The translations under genes and the position numbers were made by a program. Positions 15,553-23,914 of a DNA stretch of 48,434 nucleotides are shown here, in pieces. The DNA is from Bacillota bacterium (GTDB taxonomy: Bacteria; Bacillota; Sulfobacillia; JAJZYS01; JAJYTV01), in contig JAJYSZ010000014.1 of the NCBI GenBank assembly GCA_021793315.1, positions 1-48,434 on the forward strand. The letters run 5' to 3'. Under the pieces are notes generated by a model. It was not told the origin of the DNA. It worked only from the letters and a program-made list of their open reading frames with translations, and searched no databases. How positions within the stretch are numbered: the stretch's first letter is position 1; every line of letters begins with the position of its first letter.

Positions 15553-16703
15553 AGCTCGGCCTCATCGTCCTCCTGGGCGAATTCGTGCGCACCGGACTTC
15601 TTGTGACGCTCCTGCCTGCGCTCGCGACGGGGCGCTGGCACGTCGGTCTCGAGGCTGCGGCCTGGGCCATCTCCGTCCACTACCTTGTGGACACGATCGG
15701 CCGTACGCCTGCGGGCTGGCTTGTGGACCGGTACGGTACGCGCAAGGTGCTCGGCTTCGGCATGGGCATCGCCTTCGTGGCGCTCGTGCTGCTGTTCACG
15801 CTCGGTGGGCATCATGTGCCGCTCTACCTCCTGACAGGTCTCTACGGGGTGGGCACCGCACCGCTCTGGCCGGCCACCGTCACGGAAGCCACGGGAGATC
15901 GCCGGCAGAGCGCGGGCAGCGTGATGGGCTATGTGTTCGCTGCCTGGCTCGTCGGGGCAGGGCTTGGGCCGATCCTGACGAACCTCGCCGTACATGGCAG
16001 TTTCGCCTGGGGATTCATGCTGCTGGTCGTGGGGCAAGGTGCCGTACTGTTCTGGGCGCCCGCCGTCACCGGCATCACCCGGCGGCTCAGGCGTCCGCAG
16101 ACCCCCTGGCGGGTAGTTTGGCAGGCGCTCTGGCATGTGCGCCCGCTGCTGCCCGGCATGTTCGCGCAGACGCTGACGCTCGGGCTCTTCCTGCCGATCC
16201 TGAATCTCTTTGCCCAGCGCATCCTGCATCTGAATCCCCTGTCGTACGCCGAACTGCTGTTCGGCGCAGGCGGCGTGGCGGTCGTTCTGATGGTGCCGCT
16301 TGGCCGCATGTCCGACCGCATCGGGGTCAAGGGCCCTCTGGCGATCGGCTTCGGGCTGGCGGCCGTCGCGGTTCTGCTGCTGGGCGGCGCGCGCAATTTC
16401 GATGCGGCGCTGGCGTTCGGATCGATGGCGGGCCTCGCCTACGCACTGATCCTGCCGGCCTGGAACTCGCTTTTGGCGTCGGTGGCGCCGGGCGGGGCGG
16501 AAGGGTCGCTTTGGGGTGTGTTCATGAGCGTCGAAGGGTTGGGTCTGGCGGTCGGGCCGGTCCTCGGGGCGCATGCCTGGGAGATGTACGGCGTCAGGGG
16601 ACCCTTTGCCGCAGCGGGCGTCGTACTCGTGGTGATGGCGGTCTTCTACATGTCCTACCCGCTGCAGCGCCTGAGGCGCCCGCCGCTCGGCGCCGCGGAC
16701 TGA
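15537..16703 (+). CDS. MFS transporter
   Basis: The protein has 388 aa with 11-12 membrane segments. It has the MFS motif GWLVDRYGTRK in the first half and GRMSDRIGVKGP in the second. TTG start at 15537 with AAAGGA nine bases upstream, inside the end of the glycosyltransferase gene, so translation is probably coupled. Substrate unknown; position between a glycolipid synthase and a deacetylase suggests an envelope precursor or lipid, as for LplT-like flippases, but this is a guess. Confidence 0.8.
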   Translation: MARPLKLGLIVLLGEFVRTGLLVTLLPALATGRWHVGLEAAAWAISVHYLVDTIGRTPAGWLVDRYGTRKVLGFGMGIAFVALVLLFTLGGHHVPLYLLTGLYGVGTAPLWPATVTEATGDRRQSAGSVMGYVFAAWLVGAGLGPILTNLAVHGSFAWGFMLLVVGQGAVLFWAPAVTGITRRLRRPQTPWRVVWQALWHVRPLLPGMFAQTLTLGLFLPILNLFAQRILHLNPLSYAELLFGAGGVAVVLMVPLGRMSDRIGVKGPLAIGFGLAAVAVLLLGGARNFDAALAFGSMAGLAYALILPAWNSLLASVAPGGAEGSLWGVFMSVEGLGLAVGPVLGAHAWEMYGVRGPFAAAGVVLVVMAVFYMSYPLQRLRRPPLGAAD

Positions 16704-16722
16704 ACGCAAGGAGGCCTTCACG

Positions 16723-17997
16723 GTGGTGTGGCTATGGCTCGTGTTGCTGGTACTCGCGCTCTATTGGGTCCTGCCGGAGCTCGTGCTGCACTACCTGCAC
16801 CTTGGGCTGATCGCGACCCCGCGCGTGGCCGAGGACTATGTCGGCCTGACATTTGACGACGGCCCCGGAGCGGCGACGGAGGAGGTGCTGCGCGTCCTGG
16901 ACCGCCATGGCGTCAGGGGGACCTTCTTCCTGGTTGGGGAGGAGGCTGCGCAGCACAGCGAACTCGCCGCCCGCATCGCCGCGGAGGGCCATGAGATCGC
17001 AAGCCACGGCGCGGTACATCGCAGCGCCTGGCTGCTCGGCCCGACCGCCACCCTGCGCCAGCTGCGCGAGGGCGCGCGGCTTGTCGCCGCAGCGAGCGGC
17101 CAGGAGCCCCGGCTGATGCGGCCGCCTTGGGGCCACATGAACCTTGTCCTGCCGTTCGCGGCCATGGCGCAGCGGCAGACGATCGCGCTCTGGTCCTACG
17201 ACCCCGGGGACTGGCACCCGGCGCAGGATCCAAAGAAGCTCGCGGAGCGCATCGTGACGCATCTGAGGCCTGGCCAGATCTACCTCCTGCACGACGCGGG
17301 CGGAGATGGACGCTTGCACACGGCCGAGGCGCTGGAGATCGCCCTGCCGCGTCTGAAGGAGCAGGGCTACAAGGCGGTCACGCTTTCGGAACTGCTCAGC
17401 CACGAGGCGCGGCTCAGCCTCGGCCGACGCGTGCTGCAGGCGGTCTGGGGCGTCTGGGAGCTCGGCTTCGAGCGCATCAATCGCGTCGAGCGCATAGGAG
17501 ATGTGCGCAGCGTGCTGCGCATCGGCCGCGTGACCTACCGCGGCCTGCCCGCGACGCTCAAGGAGGGACGTACCGTCAAGGCCGGCGACGTGGTGGGCGA
17601 ACTGCACTTCCGCAACCCGCAACTGGCTGCACTCGGCGCTATCCGCTCCATGCCGCTGTTCGAGCGGGCGATGCGCGAGCTTGCGGTCCTGATCCAGGAA
17701 AGCCCGCGCTATCGGGACCTCGACGTCTTCTTCGGCATCTCGGTCGCCTTCCGCGGCGCGCGCCGCTTCGGCTTCGAGGTGGAGGAGCTTGGCTTCACGC
17801 CCTGGCGCCGCTTCGTGACGGGCACCTACCTGCGGTGGGTGATGACGGTCTATCACCCGCAGGGCCTCGAGCGGCTGCACCATCGGCGCGACCAGCTCGA
17901 GCCCAAGGGCATCTTCATCACGCGCGAGACGATCCTGGCCCGCTATGGCGCAGGTCCGGCTGACCGCGGCGATGCGTCGGGGTCCGAGGAGGAGTAG
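16723..17997 (+). CDS. Polysaccharide deacetylase (NodB domain) with C-terminal YkoP-like domain
   Basis: The protein has 424 aa. An N-terminal membrane anchor spans residues 1-20. The NodB domain has TFDDGPG (43-49), the SHGAVH metal-binding motif, RPPWG, DPGDW and LLHDAG, so the expected metal and catalytic residues are present. The C-terminal 190 residues, with VERIGDVRSVLRIG and FFGISVAF, resemble the extension found in YkoP-type proteins. GTG start with AAGGAGG upstream. It likely acts on a cell-wall glycan on the outer face of the membrane. Two bases separate it from selA. Confidence 0.85.
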   Translation: MVWLWLVLLVLALYWVLPELVLHYLHLGLIATPRVAEDYVGLTFDDGPGAATEEVLRVLDRHGVRGTFFLVGEEAAQHSELAARIAAEGHEIASHGAVHRSAWLLGPTATLRQLREGARLVAAASGQEPRLMRPPWGHMNLVLPFAAMAQRQTIALWSYDPGDWHPAQDPKKLAERIVTHLRPGQIYLLHDAGGDGRLHTAEALEIALPRLKEQGYKAVTLSELLSHEARLSLGRRVLQAVWGVWELGFERINRVERIGDVRSVLRIGRVTYRGLPATLKEGRTVKAGDVVGELHFRNPQLAALGAIRSMPLFERAMRELAVLIQESPRYRDLDVFFGISVAFRGARRFGFEVEELGFTPWRRFVTGTYLRWVMTVYHPQGLERLHHRRDQLEPKGIFITRETILARYGAGPADRGDASGSEEE

Positions 17998-17999
17998 GC

Positions 18000-19367
18000 A
18001 TGGCGGCTTTGCGGATGCGCGATCTGCCGGCGCTGCATCGCCTGCTCGCGACGGCGGAGATCGAGGAACTGGCCGGCCGGTATCCGCGCGAGCGGGTGCG
18101 GGACGCGTTGCGCGAGGTGCTCGGGGACCTCAGGCGCCGCCTCGAGCGGGGCGAAGCGGTGCCGGCCGACGCGATCGCGCCGGCGGCCGTCGCTGGCGAG
18201 ACCCGGCGCCGCCTCGACTACCTGGACCAGGGACTGCGGCAGGTGATCAACGCCACGGGCGTCGTGCTGCACACGAACCTCGGCCGCGCTCCGCTCGCAC
18301 CGAGTGCCGCGCGGGCGGCAGCCCTCGCCGGGGGCGGCTACTCCGACCTCGAGTTCGATCGCGAGAGCGGCCGGCGCGGCAGCAGGCAGGACCACCTGGA
18401 GGGCCTTTTGTGTCGCCTGACGGGCGCCCCTGCGGCGCTGGTCGTGAACAACAACGCGGCAGCCGTCTTCCTGGTGTTGCGCACGCTTGCGGCGGGTCGG
18501 GAGACAGTCCTCTCGCGCGGCGAGCTGGTGGAGATCGGCGGGTCTTTTCGCATCCCCGACGTGATGCGCGAGAGCGGCAGCATCCTGCGTGAGGTGGGGA
18601 CGACCAACCGCACGCATCTCAAGGACTATGAGCAGGCCATCGGTCCAGATACGGCCGCCCTGCTCCGCGTCCACCCCTCGAACTTTCGCCAGATCGGCTT
18701 CACCGCCCGAGTGGAGGGTGAGGAGATCGCGGCGCTCGCCCATCGTCTCGGTGTCCTCTTCCTCGAGGACCTCGGCTCCGGCGCCCTGGTGCCATTCGGG
18801 GACGAGCCGACGGTGTCCGAGGTGCTGTCGTCCGGCGCCGACGTCGTGACGATGAGCGGGGACAAGCTGCTCGGCGGCCCTCAGGCCGGCATCGTGCTCG
18901 GCCGCGAGGACCTGGTGGCGCAGCTGCGGCGCGCACCGCTCTACCGGGCCATGCGCCCGGACAAGATGACGATCGCCGCGCTTGCGGAGACGCTGCGGCT
19001 CTACCTCATGGATGGCTTCGACGCGGTGCCTGCCCTACGCATGCTGCAGGCGTCGGAAGAGGCCTTGAAGGCCGTAGCACGGCGCCTGCGCGCAAGGCTG
19101 CGCCGCGCGGGCGTGACGTGCGAGCTGGTGCCCCTCGCGGGACGGGCGGGCGGCGGGTCGCTGCCTGAGACAACCTTGCCGTCCTGGGGCGTCGCGCTGA
19201 TCGCGCAGGATCTCGAAGCGTTCCACCGGCGACTGCGGCTCGGGCGCCCGAGCGTGGTTGGTCGCATCGAAGACGGGCGGCTGCTTCTGGACGTGCGCAC
19301 GGTGTTGCCCGGCGAGGAGCAGGAGCTCGCCCAGGCGGTCGCGGCCGCGTATGCGCTGAACGCATAG
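18000..19367 (+). CDS. selA: L-seryl-tRNA(Sec) selenium transferase SelA
   Basis: The protein has 455 aa, the usual SelA length. It is a PLP enzyme with VINATGVVLHTNLGRAPL near residue 80, NNNAAAVFL, EIGGSFRIPDVM, and the PLP lysine K289 in MSGDKLLGGPQAG. It converts Ser-tRNA(Sec) to Sec-tRNA(Sec) with selenophosphate. ATG start follows the deacetylase stop by two bases. selD follows 59 bases later, so both can be one transcript. Confidence 0.95.
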   Translation: MAALRMRDLPALHRLLATAEIEELAGRYPRERVRDALREVLGDLRRRLERGEAVPADAIAPAAVAGETRRRLDYLDQGLRQVINATGVVLHTNLGRAPLAPSAARAAALAGGGYSDLEFDRESGRRGSRQDHLEGLLCRLTGAPAALVVNNNAAAVFLVLRTLAAGRETVLSRGELVEIGGSFRIPDVMRESGSILREVGTTNRTHLKDYEQAIGPDTAALLRVHPSNFRQIGFTARVEGEEIAALAHRLGVLFLEDLGSGALVPFGDEPTVSEVLSSGADVVTMSGDKLLGGPQAGIVLGREDLVAQLRRAPLYRAMRPDKMTIAALAETLRLYLMDGFDAVPALRMLQASEEALKAVARRLRARLRRAGVTCELVPLAGRAGGGSLPETTLPSWGVALIAQDLEAFHRRLRLGRPSVVGRIEDGRLLLDVRTVLPGEEQELAQAVAAAYALNA

Positions 19368-19426
19368 GAGTTGGCCCGAGGTCAGTCGTGTGATACGTTC
19401 GCGCTGCACCGAAGGGAGTGACCTCC

Positions 19427-20458
19427 TTGCACAAGCGCCTGACGACGCTGTCATCGGCCTCAGGCTGAGGCTGCAAGCTGGGTCCGGCGGCGCTGGACCA
19501 CGCGCTCTCGTCCCTCGACCTCTCTTTCACCGACCCGCAGCTTCTCCTCGGCGCACGCGACGACGCCGGGGCCTACCTGATCGCACCCGACCTCGCAATC
19601 CTGCAGACCGTCGATTTCTTCACTCCTGTCGTGGACGATCCGTACACCTTTGGGCAGGTGGCGGCCGCCAACGCACTTTCGGACATCTATGCGATGGGTG
19701 GCGTGCCGCGCACCGCGCTCAACCTCGTGGCGTTCGATCCTGAGCTGCACGGCGAGGACACGCTCGAGGCCATCCTTGCGGGCGGGCTTTCGAAGCTGCG
19801 GGAGGCCGGCGCGGTCCTCCTGGGCGGGCACACGGTCAAGGATCAGGAACCGAAGTACGGCCTCGCGGTGACGGGCACGGCGCGGCCGGGCGATATCTGG
19901 CGCAAGGATGGGGCCCAGCCGGGGGACGTCGTGCTGCTGACCAAGCCGATCGGCACAGGCGTCATCGCCAAGGCGATCAAGGACGGGGACGCGGACCCGG
20001 ACGCCGCGCAAGCCGCCATCGCCGCCATGGCCGAGCTCAACCGGGCCGCGGCGGATGCGGTGCGGGCGGTGGGCGGCGCCCATGCCGTGACGGACGTGAC
20101 GGGTTTCGGCCTGCTCGGGCACGCCATGGAGATGGCCCGGCAGAGCAGTGTCACGCTTGAGATCGACGCTGCAGCCGTGCCGCGCCATCCGACGGCGCTC
20201 GAACTTGCCAGCAGCGGCCGCGTGCCAAGCGGCAGCCGCGACAACCTCGCATTCGTGGGCCCGCACGTGGACTTCGCGGCCGGCGTCGACCAAGGCATGC
20301 GCAGCCTGCTCGCGGATGCCGTGACATCGGGCGGACTGCTCATCGCCCTGCCCGAGGACCGCGTCGAACGGTTCCTGGCCGACGCCGCGACGCTGAGCAG
20401 GCCGAAGGTCATTGGCAGGGTGCTGCGGCAAGCCGGACCGTCCTTAACGGTCCGCTGA
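19427..20458 (+). CDS. selD: Selenide, water dikinase SelD with in-frame UGA (selenoprotein)
   Basis: The protein has 343 aa counting one selenocysteine. TTG start at 19427 with GAAGGGAG eight bases upstream. Codon 14 is TGA (19466-19468), within SGUGCKLGP. Other SelD proteins have Cys or Sec exactly here, next to the catalytic Lys of GCK, and the frame is open and SelD-like on both sides. It makes selenophosphate from selenide and ATP. Later motifs include GGHTVKDQEPKYGLAVTG and DVTGFGLLGHAMEM. Gene callers that stop at TGA would report only the part from about 19631. Confidence 0.93.
19466..19499 (+). promoter_or_regulatory. Candidate SECIS element after the selD UGA
   Basis: UGA at 19466-19468 is followed 12 bases later by a stem GGTCC (19481-19485) / GGACC (19495-19499) with a G-rich nine-base loop. 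Bacterial SECIS hairpins lie within about 40 bases of the UGA. Structure judged by eye only. Confidence 0.4.
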
Positions 20459-20465
20459 GCCATGG

Positions 20466-20503
20466 AAAAAGCAGGGTGGGGTCCAACCCCGCCCTGCTTT
20501 TTT
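20466..20503. terminator. Bidirectional terminator after selD
   Basis: A 16-bp stem (AAAAAGCAGGGTGGGG / CCCCGCCCTGCTTTTT, one G-T pair) with loop TCCAA. T tract on both strands. It also serves the small minus-strand gene at 20514-20621. Confidence 0.9.
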
Positions 20504-20513
20504 GCGCGCCAGC

Positions 20514-20621
20514 CTACTTCTTTGCGCCCCGGCTGCGTACGAAGAGCCAGATGATGATGACAACTACTACAACCGCCAGAATGATGTAGCGGATGGTGTG
20601 GTGCTTTGTCCCTGATCGCAC
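20514..20621 (-). CDS. Small membrane peptide, 35 aa
   Basis: GTG start at 20621 with GGAGGAAGGTGG nine bases upstream. The peptide has one long hydrophobic helix (YIILAVVVVVIIIWLFV), a basic N-terminal stretch (KHHTIR) and a basic tail (RSRGAKK). It ends just before a shared terminator. No family recognised. The good ribosome binding site, the helix with basic flanks and the terminator support a real gene; a toxin-like peptide or a small membrane regulator are both possible. Confidence 0.5.
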   Translation of the reverse strand: MRSGTKHHTIRYIILAVVVVVIIIWLFVRSRGAKK

Positions 20622-21173
20622 TTGCGCGGACCACCTTCCTCCCCATCTGACATGCCGAGTAGGATTCCAAATTACAGGCCCTGATTCCTGCCGTGGTGCC
20701 AAGCTCTTTGCCGTACGGGACCGTGCAGGACGCGCCCTTCGGTGATGGCCACCGGGAAGGCGCCACGTTGGACGGAGAAGGGTTCGACGCAACCGTCGTC
20801 GGAGCGCGCGGCCGTGCGGTGGCTGCTTTGGCTCGGGCGCTCTGCGCACTCTGGAGGACTGTGCGATGAAGCCGAGACGCCGTAGGACGTCACGTGCAAA
20901 AGCCGGACGCCGAGGGCTCCGGTGCGCCACGCGCGGCAGGTCCTGCCTGACCTCTTGCAAGGCCAGCCATGCGAGAGGAGGACCCTGGCTCGCGGTGCGC
21001 TTCGAAGGCTGCCTCGCATGCGGCGCCTGGCGCGTGGGCTGTCCTCCCGACTGCACGCGTGGTGCTGTCGAGCCACGCTCCGGGCAAAGTCGCTTCGGCT
21101 TTGGGCGAAAGGTGGCCCAAGCGTTCTGGCCGTCCCCTCTTTGCCCATAGCATGGGCGGGGAGGGGATCTGCC
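20622..21173. other. Intergenic stretch around the FixX-like remnant
   Basis: About 550 bases with no intact gene that I can support. Contents are the putative fixX remnant and, at the right end, the ribosome binding site (GGGGAGGGG) of the next gene. No structured RNA recognised. Confidence 0.5.
20845..21110 (+). pseudogene. Decayed FixX-like ferredoxin
   Basis: In one frame CATRGRSCLTSC is followed by LAVRFEGCLACGAWRVGCP (21010-21042 hold the cluster motif). FixX ferredoxins have CxxCxxRxCLxxCPA and then YEGCLECGTCRxxCP. Here the third cluster Cys is Trp and the CPA Pro is Lys. Pieces that fit FixX continue in other frames: LEDCAMKPRRR before, HVQKPDAE, REEDPG and LHAW, and a final EPRSGQSRFGFG. 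Several frameshifts are needed, so the gene is broken or the similarity is partly chance. No fixABC genes are in the window. Confidence 0.4.
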
Positions 21174-22370
21174 TTGCAAGGCCGGCGCATCACGGCTCTG
21201 CTGCTTACCGCGTTCCTTGTCGCGCAGCTGCTCTGGCGGTGGCAGTTCGGGGCCATCGCACCCGCCAGCTCGTCCGACAGCGGCTGGTCGGAGGTGGCGA
21301 GCGGTGCGTACGTCGCCTATGGCAACTTCCTGGTGCCCGAGGCGCAAGGGCAGGTGCTGCGGCGATCGGGCCAGGGCTGGGTGCAGGCGAAGCCGACCTG
21401 GTACGCCAAGTTGCGCGGCATCGAGGTCGACCTGTTCGGCCAGGGCGCGGGGCAGGTCGCGATCGCGCGCCTGAAGGGCGGAGCTAAGATCCTGCCGAGA
21501 TACGGCAGCGGCTTTTTGTTGCGTGACGCCCAGCAGAACCTTTGGCTCGTGCGCGCCGAGCGGATCAGCCTGCTGCTTGGCGGTGGCCAGGGCGCCGACG
21601 GGCGACAGGCATTCCTGGATCGTGCGGCCAGCCTGCGCAAGCAGGGAGCCGTGCCGTCCGGCTGGCAGCCCGTGTGGGCCGCCGATCCGCTGCCGGTCGG
21701 GAGGTCTGTCTGGTACCTCTCGAACCGCGACGGTCAGCCTGGCGTCACGCCGCCGCACGTTTTCCGCCTGCAGGGAACGGAGAATGGTCCCTTTACGGCT
21801 TTGACGCCGCTCGGCAACCTGCGGCTGCTCACGGCAGACGCCAAGGCGGTTGTGGCGGCCGACGCCACGGGCACGCTCCTGCGCATCGACCAGAATTCAG
21901 GGGCCGTGCTGCTGCGCCGCCCAGACCTTCTGGTGCTGGCCGCGGGCGCGAACGGCAGGCTTGCGCTGCTGAACGCGGTGCCGCACGGCAGCCCGAAGCT
22001 CGAGGTCACGCCCGACGGCCTCCAAACCCTGCACGCGGTCCACTTGGCGAAGGGCGTGCAGGCCATGGGTCCGGTATCATTCTCGATGCACGGGCACTGG
22101 CTGGTTCTCCTGGCGCGCGGACCCCAGGGCATGGTCGTGTCCGTGGCGCACCTCGGCGGCCGCGGCCCCGAGCAGGCGCAGTCGATCGCCCCGCCGGCCG
22201 GAACGCAGATCGACCCCTCGATGCCGGTTTCGGTCTGCGACGGCGTGCTGTACCTCTCGACGCGGCAGGGCAAGCGCGTCGAGACCTGGTCAAGGCCGCT
22301 CGGAACTACCGCGCCCCTGGCTCTCGCCAATGTCCTGGGCGGAACTCGTCGCGACTCGCGGCACGGGTAG
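21174..22370 (+). CDS. Membrane-anchored extracytoplasmic protein, unknown function
   Basis: The protein has 398 aa from a TTG with GGGGAGGGG upstream. A hydrophobic segment (ITALLLTAFLVAQLLW, residues about 6-21) is a signal anchor; the rest is beta-rich with repeated units such as GLRLLTADAKAVVAAD-like strands, suggesting a WD/propeller-like fold, but no family was recognised. The frame is open and codon use agrees with neighbouring genes. Its 3' end overlaps the convergent NYN gene by 81 bases. Confidence 0.65.
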   Translation: MQGRRITALLLTAFLVAQLLWRWQFGAIAPASSSDSGWSEVASGAYVAYGNFLVPEAQGQVLRRSGQGWVQAKPTWYAKLRGIEVDLFGQGAGQVAIARLKGGAKILPRYGSGFLLRDAQQNLWLVRAERISLLLGGGQGADGRQAFLDRAASLRKQGAVPSGWQPVWAADPLPVGRSVWYLSNRDGQPGVTPPHVFRLQGTENGPFTALTPLGNLRLLTADAKAVVAADATGTLLRIDQNSGAVLLRRPDLLVLAAGANGRLALLNAVPHGSPKLEVTPDGLQTLHAVHLAKGVQAMGPVSFSMHGHWLVLLARGPQGMVVSVAHLGGRGPEQAQSIAPPAGTQIDPSMPVSVCDGVLYLSTRQGKRVETWSRPLGTTAPLALANVLGGTRRDSRHG

Positions 22371-23000
22371 CACGCGCGGCACCGTCGTGGTTTCGCCGGG
22401 TCGCGTCAGCCCCACCGGCTCTGTCTGCAGATCGGAAGGGCGCAGCGCCGATACGCTGTCCGGCTCGGGCGCGCGGGCCAGAACGGCGTCGCGCTCCGGG
22501 AGCGGCTTGCCGATCTGCTCGCGCAGGTCCTCGAGGAAGATGTACTTGTCGACGGCGTTGATCAGGTCGTAGGCGGCCATCTCACGGGAGCCGACGCCCA
22601 GGACGCGCTTGCCGCGCGAGCGCAGCAGTTCCACCGCGCGCTCAAAGTCACCGTCGCCGGTGCAGAGGATCGCCACATCGTAGAGATCGACCGTGTTGAA
22701 CATGTCGATGACGAGTTCGATGTCGAGATTTGCCTTGCGGAACGTCTCTCCCGTCTCCTGGTCCACGATCTCCTTCAGAGCCTTGCGCCGCACCGTGTAG
22801 CCCATGGCGGTCAGGGCACGCAGGAAACCTTCGAGGCTCGTGTCGACGGGAGTCGGCACCGACGTGAAGTAGAACGCGTTGTATACCTCGTAGTCCTTTG
22901 TCAGAAAGTCGTAAAGTTTTCGATAATCCAGATGCCATCCCAGTTTTCGTTGCGCATAAAACATGTTTGCACCATCAACGAAGACCGCCAACTTTGCCAT
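22290..23000 (-). CDS. NYN-domain (LabA/DUF88) ribonuclease-like protein
   Basis: The protein has 236 aa. The N-terminal 150 residues form a NYN/PIN-like domain: FVDGANMFYAQRKLGW, an Asp in LDIELVIDMF, and CTGDGDFERAVELLRSRGKRV. The acidic residues needed for metal binding are present. The last 70 residues are Pro/Ser-rich and low in conservation. Family members are putative RNases. ATG start without a strong ribosome binding site. Confidence 0.85.
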   Translation of the reverse strand: MAKLAVFVDGANMFYAQRKLGWHLDYRKLYDFLTKDYEVYNAFYFTSVPTPVDTSLEGFLRALTAMGYTVRRKALKEIVDQETGETFRKANLDIELVIDMFNTVDLYDVAILCTGDGDFERAVELLRSRGKRVLGVGSREMAAYDLINAVDKYIFLEDLREQIGKPLPERDAVLARAPEPDSVSALRPSDLQTEPVGLTRPGETTTVPRVLPVPRVATSSAQDIGESQGRGSSERP

Positions 23001-23187
23001 GGACTTTGCGGCCGCCGGATTTACCAGGGCCTAGCTCCCTTCAACAATTTCTGACTGATACCCGATCATGGTACGAATCATAGGGTGACTGCGGCAGTTG
23101 CCTGCCGTAAACTACATTATGCACGAAGGTACGGAAACTTGCTCATCTTCCTCGGCTGGGGCACCCAGGTGCGCTGCAAGACCGCGC

Positions 23188-23216
23188 TTTACGCTCTTCG
23201 GACCCCATGCTATAAT
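23188..23216 (+). promoter_or_regulatory. Promoter of the tRNA operon
   Basis: TTTACG and TATAAT (23211-23216) with a 17-base spacer. The -10 is perfect. The first tRNA starts 23 bases after it. Confidence 0.65.
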
Positions 23217-23238
23217 GTGCTGGCGCGCTCGGGTGGGC

Positions 23239-23313
23239 GGGCGAATAGCTCAGCGGTAGAGCACCTCCCTTACAAGGAGGGGGTCACAGGTTCGAGCCCT
23301 GTTTCGCCCACCA
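23239..23313 (+). tRNA. tRNA-Val (TAC)
   Basis: Acceptor GGGCGAA / TTCGCCC, anticodon stem CCTCC/GGAGG with loop CTTACAA, T loop TTCGAGC, encoded CCA. Confidence 0.97.
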
Positions 23314-23324
23314 GGGAAGGTTTC

Positions 23325-23400
23325 GGTGGCGTGGTGCAGCGGTTAGCATACCTGCCTGTCACGCAGGAGATCACGGGTTCGAACCCCGTCGCCACCGCCA
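23325..23400 (+). tRNA. tRNA-Asp (GTC)
   Basis: Acceptor GGTGGCG / CGCCACC, anticodon stem CCTGC/GCAGG, loop CTGTCAC, G discriminator, encoded CCA. Confidence 0.97.
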
Positions 23401-23409
23401 ATTTGATAG

Positions 23410-23485
<76 letters not shown>

Positions 23486-23488
23486 TGT

Positions 23489-23563
23489 GCGGAAGTGGCT
23501 CAGTGGTAGAGCGTCGCCTTGCCAAGGCGAAGGTCGCGGGTTCGAATCCCGTCTTCCGCTCCA
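23489..23563 (+). tRNA. tRNA-Gly (GCC)
   Basis: Acceptor GCGGAAG / CTTCCGC, anticodon loop TTGCCAA, encoded CCA. Confidence 0.97.
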
Positions 23564-23568
23564 GTTTT

Positions 23569-23642
23569 GGCGACGTAGCCAAGTGGTAAGGCAGAGGACT
23601 GCAAATCCTTCACCCCCGGTTCGAATCCGGGCGTCGCCTCCA
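23569..23642 (+). tRNA. tRNA-Cys (GCA)
   Basis: Acceptor GGCGACG / CGTCGCC, anticodon loop CTGCAAA, U discriminator, encoded CCA. Confidence 0.97.
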
Positions 23643-23649
23643 CAGGTCC

Positions 23650-23726
23650 GGGCGGTTAGCTCAGCTGGTTAGAGCGCGTGCTTGACATGCACGAGGTCGG
23701 GGGTTCGAGTCCCTCATCGCCCACCA
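23650..23726 (+). tRNA. tRNA-Val (GAC)
   Basis: Acceptor GGGCGGT / ATCGCCC with one G-T pair, anticodon loop TTGACAT, encoded CCA. Second valine isoacceptor in the operon. Confidence 0.96.
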
Positions 23727-23733
23727 ACTCTTG

Positions 23734-23765
23734 AACCCGCACCCGTCAAAGGGGTGCGGGTTTTG
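23734..23765 (+). terminator. Terminator of the tRNA operon
   Basis: Eleven-bp stem AACCCGCACCC / GGGTGCGGGTT followed by TTTTG, eight bases after the last tRNA. Confidence 0.88.
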
Positions 23766-23914
23766 TCATGTCCGAGGCAGGCCCGCCCGGCACCCCGATC
23801 GATGTGCGGCCCCCCCGGGGGCGGACCTTTCTTGCATTGGCGGCGAGAGTTCGGCAGGTAGGGCGGCGGCGCGCACGAACTGAACCTCTACAGGCTACTG
23901 CGGGAGGGCTCCTC

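Noticed and set aside
20866-21150. Intact 94-residue Fe-S protein
   Set aside because: Only a part of the frame fits a ferredoxin; a cluster Cys is replaced and other fitting segments lie in other frames, so a remnant is more likely.
23768-23914. Longer S9 peptidase starting at ATG 23768
   Set aside because: The start lies at the foot of the tRNA terminator, lacks a good ribosome binding site, and the extra residues look non-conserved.
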